Source: a virus. From it: a stretch of 41,100 bases of DNA. Positions 25,813 to 32,977 of this stretch are shown piece after piece. Each line of letters opens with the position of its first letter. Position 1 is the first letter of the stretch. Made by a program: the position numbers and the translations under genes. The DNA lies in the IMG/VR virus record IMGVR_UViG_3300009537_000057, positions 1 to 41,100 of that record, one strand, 5' to 3'. Under the pieces are notes generated by a model. It had not been told where the DNA came from and ran no database searches. It was given only the letters and a program-made list of their open reading frames with translations.

Positions 25813-26669
25813 AATTTGCTGACTTGCTGGAGAAGATCGCCGATCAGGACCCTCTCAACGAGGACGAGCTGGCGCGCCTCAGAGATGTGGGAGATCGGGC
25901 CGAGATGGTCTCGCTTCTGGCCAAGGACATGTCGCCTTCCTACGGCAATCTGAACCGGCAGATCATTGGGCCAGTTGAGATCAACCGCACCGGTCTCTAC
26001 ATGCGCTGGGGCAAGGTGGAGCTTGGTGCCGGTACGGTCACTATTGATGACAGCGGCATCTCGATTGACGCAGGCGAGTTCGGCAACAACGAGGTGAAGT
26101 GGTATGACGCCAATGGTGAAAAGGGCGGACGCCTTGTGATCATCCGCGCTACATCAGGGGGGCAGGCGGGCGAAAGCGCCTTTTTCATGGAGGCTATCTC
26201 AGACGCCGACAAGAAAGCCTCGGTCACGATCCGGGCCAGAGAAGAGGACTTGGTGAGCGGCATGGTTCAGGGACCTATCCTGAGCATGAATAGCGACACG
26301 GCCATACCGATGTATTTCAACAACACCATCGGTACATCAACCTATTACTATCTATCCCACAGCATAGTCAGTGGGCAGCACATCCTGATCTTCAATGGTG
26401 CCACTGAGGATTTTGACTTCAAATTCTACAGCGGGCACGCGTTTGTTCTGGCACCCCTCATGACGGAAGGGTCAACCGGTAACGTCGCGTTGTTCCGGCA
26501 AAACACTAACATGCCCAATTTTCAGAGTGGTGTGGGCATCGCGTTTGTGCGCAATCGGTATGCGGCACCGACGGGAAATCCGACTTCTGGAGGGTATCTA
26601 TACGCGCAGGCAGGTGCTTTGATATGGCGCGGTTCAAGCGGCACCATAACGACGGTAGCGCCTGCATAA
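25809..26669 (+). CDS. Tail fibre / receptor-binding protein
   Basis: 286 residues. The N-terminal 60 residues are helical (FADLLEKIADQDPLNEDELA) and probably attach to the tail. The middle has repeating beta units (VEINRTGLYMRWGKVELGAG). The C-terminus PTSGGYLYAQAGALIWRGSS followed by GTITTVAPA is the familiar end of many phage fibres and baseplate tips. GTG at 25809 overlaps the previous stop (GTGA) and has GGTGGG upstream. The stop TAA shares a base with the next ATG. Confidence 0.75.
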   Translation: MKFADLLEKIADQDPLNEDELARLRDVGDRAEMVSLLAKDMSPSYGNLNRQIIGPVEINRTGLYMRWGKVELGAGTVTIDDSGISIDAGEFGNNEVKWYDANGEKGGRLVIIRATSGGQAGESAFFMEAISDADKKASVTIRAREEDLVSGMVQGPILSMNSDTAIPMYFNNTIGTSTYYYLSHSIVSGQHILIFNGATEDFDFKFYSGHAFVLAPLMTEGSTGNVALFRQNTNMPNFQSGVGIAFVRNRYAAPTGNPTSGGYLYAQAGALIWRGSSGTITTVAPA

Positions 26670-26824
26670 TGTTCACAAAAGAGGAGCTGTCTTTTCTGTT
26701 GGAACTCTTGGACAAAGTCAACGTCAGCGGGCTGCGCGCCAAGGTGACAGTTGTTGAAATCATGGATAAGATAATGAAGGCACTCGAACTCCAGAAAGTG
26801 AAAAACGATGATCCCGAAGGGTAA
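26669..26824 (+). CDS. Small helical protein between fibre and lysin
   Basis: 51 residues, MFTKEELSFLLELLDKVNVS followed by a helical stretch LRAKVTVVEIMDKIMKALEL and an acidic end. ATG at 26669 overlaps the fibre stop (TAATG). Its stop lies inside the first codons of the lysin gene. It has a two-helix look with no TM segment. Related small proteins are common in such positions, but I know of no function. Confidence 0.6.
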   Translation: MFTKEELSFLLELLDKVNVSGLRAKVTVVEIMDKIMKALELQKVKNDDPEG

Positions 26825-27620
26825 GGGGGTTTATGTCTGGCGGATGGCTCAAGTCGGCGGCCCGGAGCAGCTTTTGGTACATACCAAAAAGATGGGCTTG
26901 AACTGGGTTGCCATCAAAATTGCCGACGGCAAGTGGAAGTACTGGCACACGCCGGATTGGATAGACGAAGCCGTGCGGCTGCTGAAAGCAGAAGGCATCA
27001 CGGTGGGCGGCTGGCACTATCTCTATCACACCAGCGTCAGCTATGCCCGTGCTGAAGCAGCCGTGGCCAACAAGGAGGTGGAGCGATTGCGCTTGGATTT
27101 TTACAGCATGGACCCGGAAGGGGAGGCTAAGGGCAAGCACGCTGAAGCGGCGGCGTATGTGAACGACCTCAGCATGCCCGACGTAGGTCTTTGTTCCTAT
27201 CGGTATCCTGATCTGCACTCCAGCCTGCCATGGGACAAGTATCTCTTGGTCTCCACCTTCCACCAGCCACAGGTGTACTGGCTCACGAAGCACAACCCCG
27301 GCCAGCAGCTAGAAGAGAGCGAGATACAGCTCAGCGCGCTGGCCGACCTGCCGTTCTGTGCGTTGGGGTCGGCCTATCACTCAAAGGGATGGGAGCCGAC
27401 CCTCAATGATCTGAGGGAGTTTGACCGCACGGCGGGTCTCTTGGGGCATCAAGGCGTGGGATACTGGAGCATGGACTACATGCACCAGAACCAGCGCGAG
27501 GACTGGATGGACGAGATCGCTTCCCATCAGGGCTGGTCCCAGCCAAACCCACCTGTGTTTTCTTTGGAGGAAAAGGTGAACTTGCTCTGGGAAGCGCACC
27601 CCGAACTGCACCATGGCTGA
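26808..27620 (+). CDS. Endolysin candidate, TIM-barrel glycoside-hydrolase-like
   Basis: 270 residues. Several segments fit (beta/alpha)8 hydrolases of the GH25-like type: MIPKGKGVYVWRMAQVGG (strand 1), LNWVAIKIADGKW (strand 2), GITVGGWHYLYH (strand 3), then VGLCSYRYPDLH and GVGYWSMDYM near the last strands. A separate C-terminal tail, FSLEEKVNLLWEAHPELHH, occurs as an add-on in many phage lysins. Placement before an XhlA-like protein and a holin supports cell-wall hydrolysis. Catalytic acids were not assigned. ATG at 26808 overlaps the previous gene. An A palindrome lies near the 5' end and encodes LVHTKKMG. Confidence 0.65.
   Translation: MIPKGKGVYVWRMAQVGGPEQLLVHTKKMGLNWVAIKIADGKWKYWHTPDWIDEAVRLLKAEGITVGGWHYLYHTSVSYARAEAAVANKEVERLRLDFYSMDPEGEAKGKHAEAAAYVNDLSMPDVGLCSYRYPDLHSSLPWDKYLLVSTFHQPQVYWLTKHNPGQQLEESEIQLSALADLPFCALGSAYHSKGWEPTLNDLREFDRTAGLLGHQGVGYWSMDYMHQNQREDWMDEIASHQGWSQPNPPVFSLEEKVNLLWEAHPELHHG
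26872..26889. promoter_or_regulatory. Palindrome A, copy 7, inside the lysin gene
   Basis: TTTTGGTACATACCAAAA at codons 22-28 of the lysin gene. It is the second copy whose reading frame gives HTKKMG. Confidence 0.7.
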
Positions 27621-27879
27621 GCGCGTGACCAATGCGCAGCTATACCGGGAGATCAAGAAGCTGGAGGATGCGGTGTCTAAGAACAGCCAGATGCTCGCTG
27701 AGCTTCATGAGGCGCTCTACGGCGATGGGGAGCCGGAAAAAGGTGTCCTGACACGCATGCTCTTCATAGAACGCTTTACAGCGGCTCTCACGCGTTTGGC
27801 GTGGATTGTTCTGGGAGCATGGGTCACTACGGGCGTGGGCTTTGTCGTCGTTTTGCTAAGGCTCGCGGCCACAGGCTAG
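27613..27879 (+). CDS. XhlA-like holin accessory / membrane protein
   Basis: 88 residues. A charged coiled-coil-like N-terminal half (QLYREIKKLEDAVSKNSQML) is followed by one TM segment at about 61-83 (LAWIVLGAWVTTGVGFVVVL). This is the layout of XhlA/haemolysin-type proteins that act with holins at lysis. The ATG lies within the lysin stop region (8-nt overlap). The next gene is the holin. The call rests on architecture and neighbours. Confidence 0.65.
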   Translation: MAERVTNAQLYREIKKLEDAVSKNSQMLAELHEALYGDGEPEKGVLTRMLFIERFTAALTRLAWIVLGAWVTTGVGFVVVLLRLAATG

Positions 27880-27888
27880 GAGAACATC

Positions 27889-28227
27889 ATGGAAAGCGAT
27901 TTCGGAACGTTGGTTGAGGTCCTGACATGGCTGACCACCCGCGGCGGCGCGATGGTGCTGGCGGGCTATGTCGTGGCCTATTTCTTCGAGAACATGTCGT
28001 GGTGGCACGGTCTGCCGCGCTGGGTGAAGATTGTGGTGCCCATCCTGCTGGCCGGTATCTTCTCCATCGCGGCCACTTCGATCCTTGCGCTGGGTCTCGT
28101 GAACGAAGTCCCACCGCAGTATCAGGCGCTCCTTTTGGCCCTCATCAACTGGCTCTTCGGCCAGATAGCCTATCGAGGCCTGAGGGAGGACAGCTACGGC
28201 AAGACGGACAAGGCACCGTCAGGATAA
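27889..28227 (+). CDS. Holin (three TM segments)
   Basis: 112 residues with three hydrophobic stretches: about 20-37 (GAMVLAGYVVAYFFEN), 46-70 (VKIVVPILLAGIFSIAATSI) and 77-95 (YQALLLALINWLFGQIAY). It ends with a charged tail (YRGLREDSYGKTDKAPSG). Size, topology and position after lysin and XhlA-like genes fit a class I-type holin that opens the membrane at the end of infection. It is the last gene of the rightward arm and is followed by a strong terminator. Confidence 0.8.
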   Translation: MESDFGTLVEVLTWLTTRGGAMVLAGYVVAYFFENMSWWHGLPRWVKIVVPILLAGIFSIAATSILALGLVNEVPPQYQALLLALINWLFGQIAYRGLREDSYGKTDKAPSG

Positions 28228-28253
28228 CCCTGACCGTAAACTGCACGCGCACG

Positions 28254-28289
28254 TGAAAAGCCCCCGCTATTCGGAACGGGGGCTTTTCA
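28254..28289. terminator. Bidirectional intrinsic terminator
   Basis: A perfect 13-bp stem, TGAAAAGCCCCCG with CGGGGGCTTTTCA, surrounds a 10-nt loop. A-rich and T-rich flanks let it work from both sides. It separates the converging late arm (stop at 28227) and early arm (last stop at 28334). Confidence 0.88.
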
Positions 28290-28333
28290 GGAGGTCCTCA
28301 CCTACCATTTTTGCAATGGCAGGCAAGACAACG

Positions 28334-28756
28334 CTATTGTAGCGGTTCGTGGTCCGGTTTGCAATAGTACGCTGGTCTTATCAGCCAGCCAACGACAGTC
28401 GATCCGTCGAGGAAGTCCAGACCTTTTTCGTCCTCATGCAGGAGCACCACGAAGCCCGCGTGAAAGAGGCGGTCACAGGTCACCTTGGCGGGTTCCCGAA
28501 AACGGTGCAGGACCGGCGTCGCCTTGACATCATCCTCTTCGTGGACCACCAGCATGATCGCCCATCCCTCGTTGGTGAAGTTCTGTGTCCCTCCGGGCAG
28601 GTAGACCAGCCCGAACTTGTTGAAGATCAGGTCGAGGAACTGCTCGGAGTGGAGGTCCAGATCGACCTTGGCCTTCTGGTTGCCTGAATACAGCACGATG
28701 GGGAGGCCCGCATCGACAAGGGCCTCCCCCAGCGGCTCGCTATTGACGAGAAGCAC
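28334..28756 (-). CDS. Hypothetical protein, last gene of the leftward arm
   Basis: 140 residues, mixed alpha/beta (GLPIVLYSGNQKAKVDLDLH, GWAIMLVVHEEDDVKAT, FHAGFVVLLHEDEKGLDFLD). The start is GTG at 28756, overlapping the upstream gene by 17 nt. It reads as one compact soluble domain. No family recognised. The gene's 3' end runs through a plus-oriented site B copy. Confidence 0.6.
   Translation of the reverse strand: MLLVNSEPLGEALVDAGLPIVLYSGNQKAKVDLDLHSEQFLDLIFNKFGLVYLPGGTQNFTNEGWAIMLVVHEEDDVKATPVLHRFREPAKVTCDRLFHAGFVVLLHEDEKGLDFLDGSTVVGWLIRPAYYCKPDHEPLQ
28365..28383 (+). promoter_or_regulatory. Site B copy at the arm junction
   Basis: TAGTAC-GCTGGTC-TTATCA preceded by CAA. The 16 bases CAATAGTACGCTGGTC are identical to those before the giant gene (7045-7059). 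It faces the plus direction, towards no plus-strand gene that I trust, so it may be an operator only, a source of antisense RNA, or a relic. Confidence 0.5.
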
Positions 28757-29495
28757 GGAAGTTTTCGAGTGAGGTCAGGAATAGCTGGGCCTCGCTGGCG
28801 ATAGCCGCGGGAACGGGCTCTTTGAGCAGGGAGTAGAGGGCATTGATGGCAAACTCCAGCTTGCGCTCCAGATGGTCGCGTGAGGTGCCTTTCGCCACGT
28901 CTCTGCGCTCCATCCGTACCCGCTCCATCTCACGCACGCTCCACGTGTTGTCCAGAGCGTCTTGGACCAGCGCCTCAGCCTCGGCTGTTTCCATCCCGCG
29001 GCGGGCTCGGTCAAAGTGTGACCATGAGAGGAACTGTGCGTCGTCGTGCTCCAGAATGGCTTTGAGCACCTTGGGCGACCAGTACTTCGCGGTGTCGTAC
29101 TTCTGGCGGAGATCGGCCACGGTGCGTCCGGTGGCAGTGGCCACCTGCTCCAGCATTTTGGTGCCGGACGAGTATTCCTGCCCTTCCATCAGGCCGACGA
29201 GCATGTGTCCGGTCACCCATGCGGCCACGTCCTCGCCCTCACGGGTGGACTGGAGCACAGAGATTTGGGTCTCGTAATCCAGACGGTAGGGAGCCTCATT
29301 GGCGATGTCGAGCCACTGCCCGAAGGCGCTGGCTGTCTGGCGCTGGCCGTCCACGATAGTGTGGAGCACGTCGAGGATGTAGCCATAGATGGGGTCCTCG
29401 TCCTCATCCACGCCCTCGTCGAGTGCCTCTTCGATTTCTTCGTCGATGCTTTCGTCCTCGAACTCTTCCTCAAGTATTACGTCTTGGTCAGTCAT
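28740..29495 (-). CDS. Acidic protein with possible DNA-binding helices
   Basis: 251 residues. The first about 35 are extremely acidic (EEEFEDESIDEEIEEALDEG). The middle holds TGRTVADLRQKYDTAKYWSP and LSWSHFDRARRGMETAEAEA, which recall the helix-turn-helix/KorB-like part of ParB-type proteins, but the match is weak. ATG at 29495 overlaps the upstream stop as ATGA, with SD GGAG. It could be a partition, replication-control or single-strand-binding type protein. I do not commit. Confidence 0.6.
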   Translation of the reverse strand: MTDQDVILEEEFEDESIDEEIEEALDEGVDEDEDPIYGYILDVLHTIVDGQRQTASAFGQWLDIANEAPYRLDYETQISVLQSTREGEDVAAWVTGHMLVGLMEGQEYSSGTKMLEQVATATGRTVADLRQKYDTAKYWSPKVLKAILEHDDAQFLSWSHFDRARRGMETAEAEALVQDALDNTWSVREMERVRMERRDVAKGTSRDHLERKLEFAINALYSLLKEPVPAAIASEAQLFLTSLENFRASRQ

Positions 29496-29677
29496 GTCTC
29501 ACGCTCCTCTAGGATTAGGTTCATCAGCTTGGGTGTCAGGCCCCAACGGGTCAGCCCGTAGGTCTCGGCCAAATTGTCGAGCCATTTCTCTAACTGCTTG
29601 CGCGTGTCTCCCGTGTTCTTGTTGGAGATGGCGACGGCCGCGAGGGCCACGTGTCTCAGCGCCTTGATTTCTGTCAT
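29492..29677 (-). CDS. Small helical protein, first gene after a B-A control region
   Basis: 61 residues, all-helical look (MTEIKALRHVALAAVAISNK, KQLEKWLDNLAETYGLTRWG). Family not recognised. ATG at 29677 has a strong SD (AAGGAGG). It is the promoter-proximal gene of the 29677-28334 unit. Site A ends 15 nt before its start and site B lies 59 nt before it, which makes it the clearest example of the composite control region. Confidence 0.6.
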   Translation of the reverse strand: MTEIKALRHVALAAVAISNKNTGDTRKQLEKWLDNLAETYGLTRWGLTPKLMNLILEERET

Positions 29678-29692
29678 GCAGGACCTCCTTGG

Positions 29693-29710
29693 TTTTGGTA
29701 CGTACCAAAA
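29693..29710. promoter_or_regulatory. Palindrome A, copy 8 (perfect)
   Basis: TTTTGGTACGTACCAAAA directly upstream of the SD of the gene at 29677. It lies downstream of site B (29736-29754) in the direction of transcription, so it would be inside the 5' untranslated RNA. Confidence 0.8.
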
Positions 29711-29735
29711 TTTTCGTCCTAAAACCCCTTTTTGT

Positions 29736-29754
29736 CTATAGGACTTCGGTACTA
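29736..29754 (-). promoter_or_regulatory. Site B copy closest to a T7-type promoter
   Basis: On the minus strand TAGTAC-CGAAGTC-CTATAG, followed by ACAAAAAGGGG. The second hexamer is identical to the CTATAG of the T7 promoter. The stop codons of the overlapping helicase (29752-29754) and nuclease (29736-29738) genes are both formed by this element. Confidence 0.6.
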
Positions 29755-30095
29755 TCTGTCCCAGTAGGGTTCGTCCTCTTCACCTCCTTCACGATCTGCT
29801 TTATCCACTCCGCCGCGGTTCCGTCCACCTTCAGCATCCGCCACGTGATTCGGAAGAGCCTCCAGCCCATCAGGGCCAGTTCGTTGTACTTCTCCGCGTC
29901 CCTCTTCATGTGGCTCCAGCTTTCGTGGCCCTTCCCCTCCATCTCCAGTGCGATCTTCCGTTCCGGCCACGCGAAGTCCAGTCTCCACTTCCGGGTCGGG
30001 TGGAAAGAGTGTTGGCTCTTCCATGGCGGGGCTTTTTGTCGGCGTAATTCCTCGGCTACCCATAACTCGTTCAAGTTGTGGCGCGACACTTTCAA
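29736..30095 (-). CDS. Phage endonuclease, Vsr/DUF559-like
   Basis: 119 residues. The core FHPTRKWRLDFAWPERKIAL, then EMEGKGHESWSHMKRDAEKY and NELALMGWRLFRITWRML, is the well-known small phage nuclease pattern with Asp (RLDFAW) and Glu (ALEMEG) of a PD-(D/E)XK site and the D-EKYN signature. The start is TTG at 30095, the only one upstream of the core; no good SD is visible (GAGG is one base away). The whole gene overlaps the 3' end of the helicase reading frame in the +1 frame. It may process recombination or packaging intermediates. Confidence 0.75.
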   Translation of the reverse strand: MKVSRHNLNELWVAEELRRQKAPPWKSQHSFHPTRKWRLDFAWPERKIALEMEGKGHESWSHMKRDAEKYNELALMGWRLFRITWRMLKVDGTAAEWIKQIVKEVKRTNPTGTDSTEVL

Positions 30096-31356
30096 ACCTC
30101 AATCTGGAGGCGGCCCAATACAGGTTGGTGAAGGTTCCACGCACCCCGTCGCGGGCCTTCAGGACGGAGAATTTGGTGGGTCCCGACCCATCGTCGGCTC
30201 CCAGCATAGGATTATAGTAGGCGGCGCGGTGCATGCCAATAATCAAGTCAGCCGCCTGTTCGATTTCCCCGCTCTCGCGCAGGTCGTCCATGGTGGGCTC
30301 CTTGTCGGCGCGCTCGGTGATGCGGCGAAGCTGAGCGGTGGCGAGAACGGGAAGCTGATTGTATTTGGCGATGTCCTTGAGGGTGCTGGCCACCTGACCG
30401 ACTTCTACCACCCGGTTTCTGCCCGCGGTCGGGTAAAGCTGGAGGTAGTCCACGATCACGAGGTCGAGCTTGTGCTCGCGGTGGAGGCGGCGCACCACCC
30501 ATGCGAACTCCTCGACGGGGATGCGCTTGTCCACAATCCACAATCCCTCGGCCTGCATCAGCTCGACGGCGGCTTCGGAGACCTTGGCGATGTCGTCCGC
30601 GGTCTGGATACCCATGCGGAATTTCATCCAGTCCACGCCGGAGCGCATGAGGGCCATTCGGCGCAGGATCGAGACCTTATCGGTTTCCATGTCATGAAAC
30701 AGAACCCTGAGGCCCCGCCGGATGAAGCTGTCGGCCACCTGAATAGCCCACTGCGACTTGCCCATGGACGGGCGGGAGGCCAGCACGGTGAGTTCGGGCG
30801 GGATGAAGCCACCGATGAGGGTGTTGATCGCTTTCCACGGAGTTTCGACGGCCAGATTGATGCCTTTGCCAAGCTGCTCCAGCATGTCCCACAGTTCGCT
30901 GGCCGCCTGAGCGACAGGAACGACAAGCCGTTCATCGACCTTGCCCATTTGCTGAACCTTGCCCATGTGTCCATCGAGAGCGGTCTCGATGTCATGCTCA
31001 AGGTCATAGGCGGCCCGTGCTAACTCTGACGCTTGACTGAGGGCTTCCCGCCGGAGCGCCCGGTCGCGGACTAGGCCGATGTATTCGCCGGTCATGATGG
31101 TGGAGCCCACGGTATTGATTGCCCGCGTGAGTTCCACGACGTTGAAGCCGTCCTCGGTCATGGTCAGTAGGTCCACGTTCTTGCCCGCGGTGATCTCATC
31201 GCCTATGTGGACGAACATGCGTCGGAATTCCCGGTCATGGAAGTCGGTGTCGGTGATGGCCGCGCGCACGTCGTCCCAGCGCGAGTTGTCCACGAGGAGT
31301 GTGCCGATGATGGCCTCCTCGGCGTCGCGTGCGTGGGGTATGTGGCGGCTAGTCAC
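29752..31356 (-). CDS. dnaB: Replicative DNA helicase, DnaB-like
   Basis: 534 residues from GTG at 31356, which overlaps the upstream stop by 8 nt. The N-terminal domain starts IPHARDAEEAIIGTLLVDNS, as in DnaB. The RecA-like domain has Walker A ASRPSMGKSQWA (Lys about 200), Walker B DLVIVDYLQLYP (Asp about 303) and the DnaB block DDLRESGEIEQAADLIIGMHR (about 358-378, written here as one motif). The helicase core ends near residue 420 with NLYWAASRLRFESV. The last about 114 codons are a low-complexity charged tail translated from the same DNA as the nuclease gene. It unwinds the phage fork. No primase or polymerase gene is in the window. Confidence 0.9.
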   Translation of the reverse strand: MTSRHIPHARDAEEAIIGTLLVDNSRWDDVRAAITDTDFHDREFRRMFVHIGDEITAGKNVDLLTMTEDGFNVVELTRAINTVGSTIMTGEYIGLVRDRALRREALSQASELARAAYDLEHDIETALDGHMGKVQQMGKVDERLVVPVAQAASELWDMLEQLGKGINLAVETPWKAINTLIGGFIPPELTVLASRPSMGKSQWAIQVADSFIRRGLRVLFHDMETDKVSILRRMALMRSGVDWMKFRMGIQTADDIAKVSEAAVELMQAEGLWIVDKRIPVEEFAWVVRRLHREHKLDLVIVDYLQLYPTAGRNRVVEVGQVASTLKDIAKYNQLPVLATAQLRRITERADKEPTMDDLRESGEIEQAADLIIGMHRAAYYNPMLGADDGSGPTKFSVLKARDGVRGTFTNLYWAASRLRFESVAPQLERVMGSRGITPTKSPAMEEPTLFPPDPEVETGLRVAGTEDRTGDGGEGPRKLEPHEEGRGEVQRTGPDGLEALPNHVADAEGGRNRGGVDKADREGGEEDEPYWDR

Positions 31357-31612
31357 GGCGGAGAAACATTTCGCGCAAAAACTCGCGCCACTGGTCGGGG
31401 GTGAGTGCCATAAGGTCCCTGTCATTGTCTTTGATGTCGAGGAAGCAGTGCGTGCAGATCACCGGGGCTCCCTCGCCAGCGGCTTCGCGGGTGGCGGGCG
31501 ACACCCACGTTGGTTGCTCGCAGTCACGGCAGGGCTCCTCGATGGAGCCTTTGATCGGATTGCTGGCCAAGTCCTCTACTCGCGCTCCGACGATAGCGTG
31601 TTTTTCAGCCAC
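31349..31612 (-). CDS. Zinc-ribbon protein (CRDC...CTHC)
   Basis: 87 residues with CRDCEQPTW and CTHCFLDIKD as two metal knuckles about 25 residues apart, then a short helical tail (ALTPDQWREFLREMFLRRD). The start is GTG at 31612 with a strong SD (AAGGAGG) six bases upstream. Its 3' end overlaps the helicase start, so translation of the helicase is probably coupled to it. Function unknown, but such proteins are usual in phage replication arms. Confidence 0.65.
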   Translation of the reverse strand: MAEKHAIVGARVEDLASNPIKGSIEEPCRDCEQPTWVSPATREAAGEGAPVICTHCFLDIKDNDRDLMALTPDQWREFLREMFLRRD

Positions 31613-31657
31613 GACCAGACCTCCTTATGATGTCCGCGGGAAACTTTGGTTTCTCAG

Positions 31658-31912
31658 TCATTCCTCCACAACCTCCGCGCCCATGGACCTGAAGAGACAT
31701 CTCAAGTCCTCGTAGTGATCTTCGCAAACCCCAATGGTGCGGTGATCGCCCACTGAAACCTCCCACTCTATACCGCCGTCACACCCGGCGACTACGCACA
31801 CGGCGTCCCATGCCCGCGCGACGATCTTATGACGGCCAATCTCATCCTTCAACGCGTTGTTTTCCCTGAGCAGGGATTGGTTCTCGGCCTGTAGCTGTAG
31901 CTTGGTAGGCAT
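31658..31912 (-). CDS. Small protein with coiled-coil and Cys cluster
   Basis: 84 residues. Residues 1-35 are a leucine-zipper-like helix (LQLQAENQSLLRENNALKDE). The second half has CVVAGCDGGIEW ... VCEDHYEDLRCLF with Cys and His that could bind a metal ion. SD GAGGAG precedes ATG 31912. No family recognised. Confidence 0.6.
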   Translation of the reverse strand: MPTKLQLQAENQSLLRENNALKDEIGRHKIVARAWDAVCVVAGCDGGIEWEVSVGDHRTIGVCEDHYEDLRCLFRSMGAEVVEE

Positions 31913-31915
31913 AGT

Positions 31916-32005
31916 CTACTCCTCTCGTCGTATCCCGGCTAAGTCCAGAACAGCCATCACGAACAACAGCAGGTACACAGCGACCACTACTTGAGGCACG
32001 ATCAT
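31916..32005 (-). CDS. Tiny single-TM membrane protein (29 residues)
   Basis: MIVPQVVVAVYLLLFVMAVL, then DLAGIRREE: one TM helix with a charged cytoplasmic end. ATG at 32005 overlaps the previous stop as ATGA with AGGGGA upstream, and the stop abuts the SD of the next gene. Length is below usual gene-calling limits, but the coupling and the perfect TM pattern support translation. Confidence 0.6.
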   Translation of the reverse strand: MIVPQVVVAVYLLLFVMAVLDLAGIRREE

Positions 32006-32412
32006 TCCCCTGCCTCGTGGTGAATGGACAGGAGCAGATCAAGCAGGTCGGCCTCTCCGCGCACGATCTGGAAGATGCTGTCGATCACGTGGGTTTGCAC
32101 TTGGCGCATCTGGTCGCTGTTCAGATTGAATTTTCCCCTTGCGCTGAGCACAATACCCTCCGTGGCCTCCACCATCCCCGCGCGGAAGGTCTCCATGCTG
32201 ATCTCTATGCCGGGCCTGCGCTCCAGCAGGTCTGTCCCGACGGCTTCGGCCATGTCAGCGAGCGCCTGTGCGGGCTCCAGCAGGCCTGCCATACCCGTCT
32301 GTAGGGCGCTGGAGGCCATGTGGAGCGCGCACAGGAGCAGGCGCTCATAATCGTCCTTGGATTTGGTGAAGTGAAACGTGAGGTCGGAGAAGTCGGTAAA
32401 GTCGCCGCTCAT
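32002..32412 (-). CDS. Helical hypothetical protein
   Basis: 136 residues, mostly helical, without Cys clusters or TM segments. The centre has LLEPAQALADMAEAVGTDLL and the end QVQTHVIDSIFQIVRGEADL. ATG 32412 overlaps the previous stop as ATGA. It lies in the operon between the LexA-type gene and the helicase. Family not recognised. Confidence 0.6.
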   Translation of the reverse strand: MSGDFTDFSDLTFHFTKSKDDYERLLLCALHMASSALQTGMAGLLEPAQALADMAEAVGTDLLERRPGIEISMETFRAGMVEATEGIVLSARGKFNLNSDQMRQVQTHVIDSIFQIVRGEADLLDLLLSIHHEAGE

Positions 32413-32612
32413 GATTTATCCTCCCACCCTATCTTCTTCGAGATTGACGGGGAAAAACCGCCCAGCTTGTCGAACCTCGCCTTGAAGTAGTCAAAGACGG
32501 GGCCTCTCACGAAGTACTTGTGGCCTGCGGGGGCGAACCGCCACAGGCGAGCCATGTTTATGCGCGAGAGGCTGTCAATCTCCGCTTTTAGTTGTTCGTC
32601 TAACTCATTCAC
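32409..32612 (-). CDS. Small basic hypothetical protein
   Basis: 67 residues (MNELDEQLKAEIDSLSRINM followed by RLWRFAPAGHKYFVRGP). The start is GTG at 32612, overlapping the previous stop as GTGA with SD AAGGAGG upstream. A longer start at 32660 would lack an SD. The second half looks like a short winged or beta-hairpin domain, with several basic residues. Confidence 0.6.
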   Translation of the reverse strand: MNELDEQLKAEIDSLSRINMARLWRFAPAGHKYFVRGPVFDYFKARFDKLGGFSPSISKKIGWEDKS

Positions 32613-32977
32613 CGCGTCCTCCTTGCGTATTCTGCCCGTGTGGGCTGGACGACTGACCACGGGCCTGCGATGGTGATGCGGCCCGTGGACAGGTCGGTCC
32701 AGATCGCCCGGAGCGTGTCGATGGGAATGGGCGTTTCATCAGACGCCCGCGATGCCTGCTCCAGCGTATTCCCCCACTTGTGGCGTTTCGACCGCTCGTA
32801 GCGGGTGTCGCCCGCGGGGGGCCACAGGTTGAAGATGTCGCCGAAAATTTTGGTCAGTTCGCGCTGATTCTCGGCCATGAGCGGCAGGGACGGATGTTCC
32901 GTCGCCGACCTCTGGTACGAGCTGACCAGCGCCTTCTTCAGGCGCTCCCGGTATTCCTCAGCACTCATTCTAGGCAT
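32609..32977 (-). CDS. Hypothetical protein downstream of LexA-type regulator
   Basis: 122 residues. The helical N-terminal half (SAEEYRERLKKALVSSYQRS) is followed by a Trp/Pro-rich middle (FNLWPPAGDTRYERSKRHKW) and a C-terminal block (TLRAIWTDLSTGRITIAGPW). The pattern is reminiscent of proteins that load or contact replication factors, but I have no specific match. ATG at 32977 has GGAGG six bases upstream and overlaps the regulator's stop; ATG at 32968 is an alternative. Confidence 0.6.
   Translation of the reverse strand: MPRMSAEEYRERLKKALVSSYQRSATEHPSLPLMAENQRELTKIFGDIFNLWPPAGDTRYERSKRHKWGNTLEQASRASDETPIPIDTLRAIWTDLSTGRITIAGPWSVVQPTRAEYARRTR

Noticed and set aside
29689-31023. 444-codon plus-strand frame opposite the helicase
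   Set aside because: Opposite strand has all DnaB motifs; this frame begins inside palindrome A and has no SD.
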